From Megalobrama amblycephala (taxonomy: Eukaryota > Chordata > Actinopteri > Cypriniformes > Xenocyprididae): a stretch of DNA of 64,000 bases. How positions within the stretch are numbered: position 1 is the first letter of the stretch; each line of letters opens with the position of its first letter. A program made the translations under genes and the position numbers. The notes under the pieces are model-generated. The model did not search any database and had not been told where the DNA came from. It was given only the letters and a program-made list of their open reading frames with translations. Positions 46,801 through 56,723 of the stretch are shown here, piece by piece. The stretch lies in NCBI RefSeq assembly GCF_018812025.1, contig NC_063066.1, positions 10,587,382 to 10,651,381 on the forward strand, in the 5' to 3' direction.

Positions 46801-48917
46801 CAAGTGTGATCATTATCAATGTTGAAAACAGCTGTGCTCCTTAATATTTTTTGTGGAAGCCATGAAATAAAAGTTTTATGGAATAAGAGGGTTACACTTT
46901 ATTTTAAGTTGTCTTTGTTACAATGTAATTATACATTTAAGTCCTGAGTAATATTAAGTAACTACATGTACTTACTATATGGTTAGGGTTTGGTTTAGTT
47001 GAATTAACAAACTGCCACATCACTGATGGAAGATATAAATGTTCTTACCATAAATCCCAAACCAATTTTGTTAAAACTGTTTCTGAGACCATGCACCATT
47101 CTTCCCTAAAACGTAGTTCCCATAATGCTTATAAAAACACTCTTAAGAACTCAGCATCTCTAGAATAATGTTTTCACAAAATGTAACTTTATTTGTAACA
47201 CTTCCATAAGTATAAGGGGAAGAATGCAATGAGTCATTATGTGATGATCTTGGGTATTGCACAGACCTTGTTTTATTGCACTCAACAACATACAAATATC
47301 TTTAAGAATATAGACAGGACTGTAACAAATGGTGAGATAGTAATAATGAGCCATATCCTCATTATGTGACTTTTAAAATGAAAATAAACAGGGAAGATGT
47401 TCAACTGAACCTTAAACTGTGGCATAATAATAAGATGTTTACTAGGTCAGGCTGTATGTAACTTGTCATTTACTATTTATTTTTCACAGCAATTTAATTA
47501 ACACATATTTTTTTAGTGTGAGTGGTAAGATGAAAATCTTCTGGACATTTCAGAAGAGAAATTAAATAATTTACAATTTTGCTCAGTACTAAGAGAACTG
47601 CAAACCACAAGCAAGAAAATTTTGACGATTGGTGCGGGACTTTTTAAGCAATCCATGTCTTTAAAAATTAAATATACAACAGAACTGAAACATAAGCACG
47701 TTTAATCAGGATAAAACGTCAAATATTGAAAATAACTTTAAAGTTAACAATTAAAACACTGCTGTACCAGAATTAACCAAATCATTTTCAGCTTAAACAG
47801 AGGGAGCCTTTGGTTATTAATATATATTATAATTCATTATCTGTCCCATAGACAGTATGCAATGTAGGATCATAAAAAAAGAGATTACATTGTTTATAAC
47901 ATTATATTATACTATTATTATAAGTTATAAATATATTAAATTCCAAACATTTTCATTTGGTGCAAAAACCAATTAAGGTCTGTTGTTAAATGAGGTGTCA
48001 TACATAGTGTGAAAATATATGAATTAATTTATAAAGGCCTGTGTATAAAGCAGTTGTTTGTGAATAATGGATACACATTGCTGAAGATTAAATTGATTGT
48101 TACTTTCTCATGTTCATAGTTCATAGTGTTGCAGTGGGGCACAAAAGTAACTATTTCATTACAACATATCAAAATGTGCAGGACACCTCTAAGTGACCCT
48201 TTATAGAAATCTAAGCATGTTTGGTATGTAAACACTTACCAAAGACAGGGGATGTTTTTGGTTAATCAGTAATACTAAAACAGGTGTCTTCCAAAATACC
48301 AGAATATTCTCTTTTTTTAAGGAACAACACAAAAAAGACAGACTGCTCTTAAATATACCTAAACAGGAAAATCTTCAAATCCTAAACCACATTTTTACAG
48401 AGCTAACGTCAAAAATAAATAAGGCAAAGTAATGCAATAAATTGAGTGTATCTCTGTTACAAGAGTTAATAGAACTCTTTTTAGTAATAACACTTTTGCG
48501 ATGTCAGATTTGTTCTTCGTACCATGCTTGATTGTGATGAAAGATTTCAGAATAGAAATATGCAAAAGGTGAGGCTAGAGGAAGTGTTCTGTGTGCTGTA
48601 AACATTTAACACCGCTTTATATAAATTCTTCACATCTTGTAATTGATTTTTGTTCTCTTAAAGAAGCTCTGTATGTTAAGTAGAAATGTTTCAGAGGTAC
48701 AGTATGCAGTACAGTCTCCTTGAGTTCGGCCGCACTGTCTAGTGGGTGATTGGCTTAAAGCAGTGTGTAGAACTGGCCTGTTCTTAACCTACCAGAGCAG
48801 AGTCACGGTTCAAGTTCCAAACCATGGCTGAAATAACCGCTACTAATAAGGCAGTGACTGGGGCTAAAATATGGTTATCTATGACTAGATCTACCCTACA
48901 GCTAAGCAAAACATGAT
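43836..48917. other. Intergenic region between urp1 and slc24a3, including probable slc24a3 3' UTR
   Basis: No coding exon was seen. 44105-44400 and 46888-47000 are fragments beginning CACACTTTATATTAG / TTACACTTTATTTTAAG. 45022-45080 is a short repeat fragment (CTTACATTTATATAGCAC). 45210-46885 is a family A copy carrying the fold-back element. From about 47000 to 48917 the sequence is A+T-rich and looks single-copy; part is probably the exchanger's 3' UTR, with minus-strand AATAAA signals near 47474 and 47270. The promoter of urp1 should lie just above 43836, where CATCACGTCAAAAC reads on the minus strand. Confidence 0.5.
45445..46742. mobile_element. 1.3-kb fold-back element built of tandem GA/T-rich units
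   Basis: The ends match as inverted repeats for about 60 bases: TACAGAAGAGGATTAGGGCC then AAGCAATAATAAAAAAATAA at the left, and GGCCCTAATCCTCTTCCGTA at the right. Inside, about 20 near-copies of two motifs alternate, GTCGAGATAAAATGTTGAGA and AAATTACGAGAAAAAAGTCG. From about 46398 the same motifs run in reverse-complement orientation to the right end. It interrupts a family A repeat: CCAGTCTTCAGTG precedes it and TTAGTGTCACATGATC follows, leaving an approximate TT(C)AGTG duplication. It has no coding capacity. Confidence 0.85.
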
Positions 48918-51900
48918 CTAGAGTTTCTCAAAGCAGATGGAGCAGAGCAGGAAGATGGCATACAGGAACATAAGCCCAAGGCCTAACCGCCGGTCCAGCC
49001 TCCAGTGGTTCAGGTGCACGCTTAGTACCTGTGCAGACGGACAGAATATAGGCCGTGTACATGGCATAAGTAAAAATAATATGAGAAATATGAGAAGAGA
49101 GTTCTCAAATTCTCAATGATGAACTTACAGTAAGAAAAACAGAAGCAAGAAGGAGAATCACTGAGTACACCAGCCCCTTACTGTTAATGAAGACCTTGAG
49201 GAAGACCAAGAGAGAATGCTGTAAGAATCGAAATATTGTACACTTTTGGTGCCACTCATAATCAGCACACAGAACCAGGGTTATTATTGTTAACTGAAAC
49301 TATTAAAAGATTGTTAATTAAAAAAGAAAAACAATGACACAAACGTAAACTTAACGAAAAGTAGAAAATGAGTTAAAATTAGGGATGGAACAGAAGGATT
49401 TTTAAAGGGTTAGTTCACCCAAAAATGAAAATAATGTCATTTATTACTCACCCTCATGTCGTTCCACACCCGTAAGGCCTTCGTTCATCTTCGGAACACA
49501 AATTAAGATATTTTTGATGAAATCTGATGGCTCAGTGAGGCCTCTATAATAGACAGCAATGCCACTGAACTTCTCAAGATCCAGAAAGGTACTAAAGACA
49601 TATTTAAAACAGTTCATGTGAGTTCAGTGGTTCAATCTTAATAGTATAAAGCGACAAGAAAACTTTGTGCAGCAAAAAACCAAAATAATGACTTTTCAAC
49701 GATATCGAAATGTGATTTCAGCAGTTTGGTATTTTGACATGCAATCCGAATCACTGATTTGAAGCAGTGTTTTGAAATCGGCCATCACTAGAAATTGTTG
49801 AAAAGTCGTTATTTTGTTTTTTGGTGCACAAAACGTTTTCTCGTCGCTTTATACTATTAAGATTGAACCACTGTACTCACATGAACTGATTTAAATATGT
49901 TTTGAGTATCTGTCTGGATCTTGAGAAGTTCAGTGGCATTGCTGCCTATAGAGGCCTCACTGAGCCATCGGATTTCATCAAAAATATCTAAATTTGTGTT
50001 CCGAAGATGAATGAAGGCCTTACGGGTGTAGAACAACATGAGGGTGAGTAATAAATGACATTACTTTCATTTTTGGGTGAACTAACCCTTTAAATGTTCT
50101 GAAAATATTTGCTTTAAATATATTAATTTTATTTCATCATTAAAGTACAATTATTATTATTTATAATATATATGTATATTTTTTTACATTCAATTAATTA
50201 AATTTTTGTGGATCCATCCACAATTGTTTGAGAAAGAATCATAATGCATCACAGCCTAGTAGACCATCGAGTTCCATCTCTAATTGAAAATAAATACAAA
50301 CTCACCATTGACCCATAATCAACCACTAGAGTGCGCAAAGCCCATGGGAAACCAAGACCCAGCAGAATGTCAAAGATGTTGCTGCCGATAGAGTTGGACA
50401 CCGCCATATCTCCCATACCTGCAGCACCAGACACATTAATTCATTCAATCTTCAATAAAACTGAAATTGAAAAAAAAAAAAAGAGTTATCTTGGCACCTT
50501 GACGGGCAACTATGAGACTAGCCATGCAGTCTGGGACACTGGTGCCTGCTGCTAGAAACGTAATACCCATGATAACATCTGGAATGTCCAGTGTAAAACT
50601 GATAATGGTGACCTGCAACAAAGATATTGTGTGTTAAACAGAAATCCTAACAGGCCATCCTACATATTTTTTGCAGTGATAATGAACACTGAAGGACTGA
50701 TCTCACCATCCACACCATGAGGTAGGAGAACACGGCAATCCAGAGTGTTGAGGCCACAAAGGTAACCATGAACCAGCGCTCCCAGCGTGGCAAAACACAG
50801 TTGGGGACAGTGTAGTACAGCAGGCAGCCTAAGGGCCATGAAAACGCCCACTTCACTTGCTCCCAGCGCCCCTCTGTGGATAAAAGTACTTCAAATCATT
50901 ACCATTTCATACTAGGCTCCTTAATGCCACCTACAGGACAAAGAGAGTATCACATAATTTCAAATGTCACCAGCAGGACAAAGACTGCCTATATCAGGGG
51001 TGTCCAATCCTGGACGGTCACTGTCCTGCACACTTAAGCTCCAACCCCAATTAAACACACCTGAACCAGCTCATCAAGGTCTTACTAGGCATAATAGAAA
51101 CTTCCAGGCAGGTGTGTTGAGGCAAGTTGAGCTAAACATGGCAGGACAGTGGCCCTCCAGGAACGAGTTTGGACACCCCCGGTCTATATAAGCCACTTTT
51201 CCACCGAAATTACCCGGAGAAATTTGTCCCAGGAACTTTTTTCCCCCAGACCTGTTGCTGTCTGAGTTTCCATCACGGTCTAAAGTACCAGTTCCAGCTG
51301 GATTTCATCCTCGGCATATAAGCCTGAAACTTGTCGTCGTCCATCGGCCATAATTTTTAAACTCCATTGTTGATTCGAATAGCAAACAACTCTTACTGCA
51401 CACAAAGCAACAGACTTTTAAAAATGGCGGCTGAAATAAAATGCTGTGTGGAGTCAACCAATCAGCATGTTCAGTGCCCAAGTCCCACCCCTGAAAGTTC
51501 CTGAACTTTGAAATAAAGTTCTACCTAGTGAGCAGGGACTTTCTGAGGGGGAATTTTTTACCCAGAACCCCAAAGTACCTAGTTCCTGGGGAAAGGCCTG
51601 CGGTAGAAACGCGGCTATAGACAATGATACTAGGGTTGCCAGGTTTTCACAACAAAACCCGCCCAATTGCTACTCAAAACTAGCCCAATGACATTTCAGG
51701 GGGGTCCCCCGGTAAAAATCAAGTTCCAGAGGGTAAAATCCGCGTTTTTTGTGGGTTTCCCCTGGTAAAATTCGCTATTCAGGGGCTAAATATCATGTTA
51801 TTTGGGTTCGTTGCAACCTGTTCGTTTGTGCCCCGTGGCAAAGTAGCTCAATTCCACAGGAAAACCGCGGACTTGGCAACACTGGATGATACTTGAATGA

Positions 51901-54900
51901 AACATTAATGATCTTTCCTGATTTGCCTTTCTTTTACTGAAACGTTTCAAAGGGATCCCTTTTGAGCTCTTTAAATTGCAATTTTCACTCTTCCTGTCAT
52001 CTTCAGTAACATGTTCAGCAGTGATGGAGTTCATTTGATTGCAAGCCGCAGCAGCCCCGAGAGATTTGAGAGCTCTCATTACTTTTCTATAATCATAACA
52101 CTAGTGCACAAATCTAAAACGCATGGCCCCATTATCTAGAAATGGCTCTTAGACTAATGGATAATAGTCTTTAATGGGTTAAAAATGAGGACCATTCTCC
52201 TAATAAGGATGTGGGGGGAAAAAATTGGAGACACATGAACCACAATAAACTCAATGTGTTGTCCTGTTATTTTGAATATTCTGAATAATGGTTTAATATA
52301 ACGTTTTGGTATCATTTATAAACATATCCACTAGAGGTGGGAGTGTTTATGCACTTCGTGATTCAATTTGTTTTTGATTCAGGGAGTCATAATCAAATTC
52401 TAAAATGATTCTGGATGAATCTAATTTTTCAGCAACAGCACAGAGTACCATAAGGATTCCACAAAAAAGCCTACTTATTTCAAATATTAAAAATATTCAT
52501 AATACAAATAATTGGTTGTTAAAGGGATAGTTCACCCAAAAATGAAAATAACCCCATGTTTTACTCACTCTCAAGCCATCCTAGGAGTACCTGACTATCT
52601 TCTTTCAGACTAATACAATTGGATTTATATTAAAAAATGTCCTGGCTCTTCAAGGCTTTATAATGGTAGTAAATAGAGGATGAGATTTTGAAGCCCAAAA
52701 AAAGTGCATCCATCCGTCATAAAAGATAATAAATAAATATATTTATAGATAATTAATAAAGGCCTTCTGAAGCGAAGTGATGCATTTGTGTAAGAAAAAT
52801 ATCCATATTTAAAACTTTAAAAAGTAAAATAACTAGCTTCCGGCAGACCATACGCACGTCGACTTACGCCAAAAGTCGAGCCTCAGCCTCTCGCTGTTCA
52901 AACAAATAGTGTTGGGCAACAAACTCAAGCTCCTCTTCTCTATATCGAAAAATTCACTGCCATTATAAAGCTTGGAAGAACCAGGACATTATTTAATATA
53001 ACACTGATTGTATTCGTCTGAAAGAAGATAGTCATATACACCTAGGATGGCTTGAGGGTGAGTAAATCATGGGGTAATTTCCATTTTTGGGTGAACTAAC
53101 TCTTTAATTTGATATTTATGTTACTTTTTTAAATTGTGGATTGATTGAAAATTGTTATAATAATCCGTAATTCATCCTTAATATTCACTCACCTGGCACA
53201 GTAAGAGGTCTGAAGGGTTGTTCTTCATCTGCCTCTTCTTCTTCCTCTTCTTCCTCTTCTTTAGGCTGTGAGTCCTCTATATCTACTACTCGTTCTAACT
53301 CTTCTCCTTGGCCCCTTGGCGTTTCACTCTCAAGGGCCCCTCCATTCTCCAGACCCCAAGGAACCCCCTCCATGCCTGGACCATCTTGGCCAGCAGTGTC
53401 GCCTGCTCCACTGCCACTGCTGTCTCCAGGGCTCCTGTTTCTAATTAGTCTCTGCCTCTGTGGAAGACAGGCAGAAAATGTGAGAGATGTACAGTCGGAC
53501 ACTGTGCAGGGGAGACCCAATGTGAACTCCTTCAACCGAATGAGATTCAGTTAGATGAGAAATGGTGAGGACAGAGTTGAACACACCGCAAGACCAAGGT
53601 AAAGCACAGCCTGTCAGGGCCTCTTAAAGATGACATGCAAGAGCTGCGAGAGTCAAGCCAACAAGCAAGTCATGTCAACAATTGAAGATGGAATAAAGCA
53701 TTTGCCCAAACAAACAACAAAATGGTTGTTACAGAAGATCTCCAGGGGTTTAAACGAATATGAAAATCAGGAGTAGTGTCTAAGGATGCTTGAACCTATA
53801 GGAAGAAATAATATTGCTGACATTTGAAGAGTATACAGGAAATGACAGCAGACGTTCTGAGGACTGGATCAGTCACCATCCTACCTGATGCAGATATTAC
53901 AGCAGGTGGGTCATATTAAACGACCCATAGGAAAAAGAAAACATAAATGAGATCCCTTTAATATTTTAAAACTCTCCTAAGGAATCTTTTTTTTAATCAA
54001 TTTTGTTTTCCAATAAAACATAAGCCATATAATTTAAACAATACATTTATTTGAGATTAAACATTGTGTAAGATAATAAGACTTTATAAGAATATGTATT
54101 GAATTTAGTTTTTTCTTATCTCAAATGCAATATTTTCTGATTTTAATCATAAACCTCAAACTTTTTTTTCCTTAAACTTTTTTTTTTTTTTTGCTCGAAC
54201 CTTTTGATTTAAAATTATTTGCTAATGGATTGAGACAAATATTCATTTAAAAAAAAAAAGAAATTCTTTTATTTCAGCAAAGATGCATAAAAAGTTGAAA
54301 ATAATGTTACAAAAGATTTCATCTATTTGTATCTGTTTCAAATAAATGTTGTTCTTTTGAAATTTCTATTCATCAAAGAATCCGGAAATTTTTTTTACTG
54401 ATTTCAACACTGATAATAATGATACATGAGCACCAAATCAGCATACTAGAATGATTTCTGAAGAATCATGTGACACTGAAGACTGGAGTAATGATGCTGA
54501 AAATTCAGCTTTGCCATCACAGGAATACATTAACAGTTATTTTAAACTGAAATAATATTTCGTAATGATACTGTTTTACTATATTTTTGATTGAAAACAG
54601 TAAATGGACAACATAACTCTATCACGTAACTTTTGAACAGTAGTATATTCTTAAAACAAGTCTTAATATCTTATAAAATGTTGTTTTTTACAGCAGTATC
54701 TTTACTGGAAAACTGAAAAATGGATCTTTGGCTCTTTACTGGAAAAGTAAGAACTCCATTAATTGCTTCTTTTAATCCACACATGAAATAAGCCTGATAG
54801 TTTATATTCTCGTTTGCGAAACTGAGGTGCTGTTGTCCCATCCAGACGTGCAAAAAGCGAGCAAGCATCCAGCCAATACCTCAGTGATGAGCATGCGTCC

Positions 54901-55614
54901 GGCCATGCTGAGGCGAGTGCGGGGGGAGAAGTGGGGCGTGATCATGACACGGAGGCTTGCCTCTGAAAAAGAGAACTGGTGAGGGTGTAGACTCATCAAC
55001 TCATCCACCATCACCACCGGGGAGTCCTGGCCACCCGCATTCTGACCTGACAGAGAGAGAGACGTGGTACTTTATAATGCACAACCACTCAGTATGATCC
55101 ACACAGCTCCACCCTCCACCCACACACACACACACCTTTCTTCAAGAGGATCATGGAGGTGTCACAGTGGGGGCTTGCCTCTCCTACCGACACATCTCTG
55201 CGCAGACTGCTAACCAAACACGGCTGACCTGGGATACCAAACCTCTGCTCCACCCAGCCCCAAATCTGACTGTTAAACCTTGAAATGGACACACACAAAC
55301 TCAAATAACATATTGGGGAAATTATGCACTGACCAAAAATATAAGTGTATGTAAATATGTTAATTAATCAAATAAATAAATAAATATTTTCTTATTTACT
55401 ATAATATAATAGATTATATTTTATTTTATTTTATTATCATCAATTATATTTTGGCTGGTACTGTATATGATAAGTAGAAATGTTAAATACTTGTTATATG
55501 TAAACTCCATTGGATTATAGTATGTAAATAAGTTAGTAAAATTATAACATTTTATATATATATATTTTATATAATATATTAGTATTATATATATAAATAC
55601 TATAAAATATATAA

Positions 55615-55679
<65 letters not shown>

Positions 55680-55759
55680 TACTATATTAAATAAAAATAA
55701 TTTATTTTTACTAACTTAGTATGTAAATAAGTTATAAATAAATAAATATTATACATTTT

Positions 55760-55801
<42 letters not shown>

Positions 55802-55896
55802 GTATTATATATATAAATACTATAAAATATATAATATTATATATATATATATATATATATAATAAATATTATATATTTTATTTGTATTTAATATAG

Positions 55897-55927
<31 letters not shown>

Positions 55928-56136
55928 CTATATTAAATAAAAATAATTTATTTATTTTTACTAACTTAGTATGTAAATAAGTTAGTAAAAATAAATAAAT
56001 AAATATTATATATATATTTTATCTTATATATATATATGTATATATAAAAAAAAATATATATATATAATTTTAGTATTATATATATATAAATACTATAAAA
56101 TATATAATATTATATATTTTATTTTTATTTAATATA

Positions 56137-56184
<48 letters not shown>

Positions 56185-56275
56185 CTATATTAAATAAAAA
56201 TAATTTATTTATTTTTACTAACTTAGTATGTAAATAAGTTAGTAAAAATAAATAAATAAATATTATATATTCTAT

Positions 56276-56314
<39 letters not shown>

Positions 56315-56649
56315 CTATATTAAATAAAATAATGTATTTATTTTTACTAACTTACTAACTTTACTAAGTTAGTGAAAATAAATAAATAAATATTAATATA
56401 TTTTATCATATATATATATATATATATATATAATTTTAGTATTATATATATATATAATACTATAAAATATATAATATTATATATATAATATATTAATATT
56501 ATATATATAATATATAAATATTATATATTTTATTTTTTATTTAATATAGTATTGTATATTGTATATTAAATAAAAATAAAGTATATAATATTTATTTATT
56601 TTTACTAACTTAGTATGTAAATAAATAAATAAATATATATTTTATTTTT

Positions 56650-56723
<74 letters not shown>

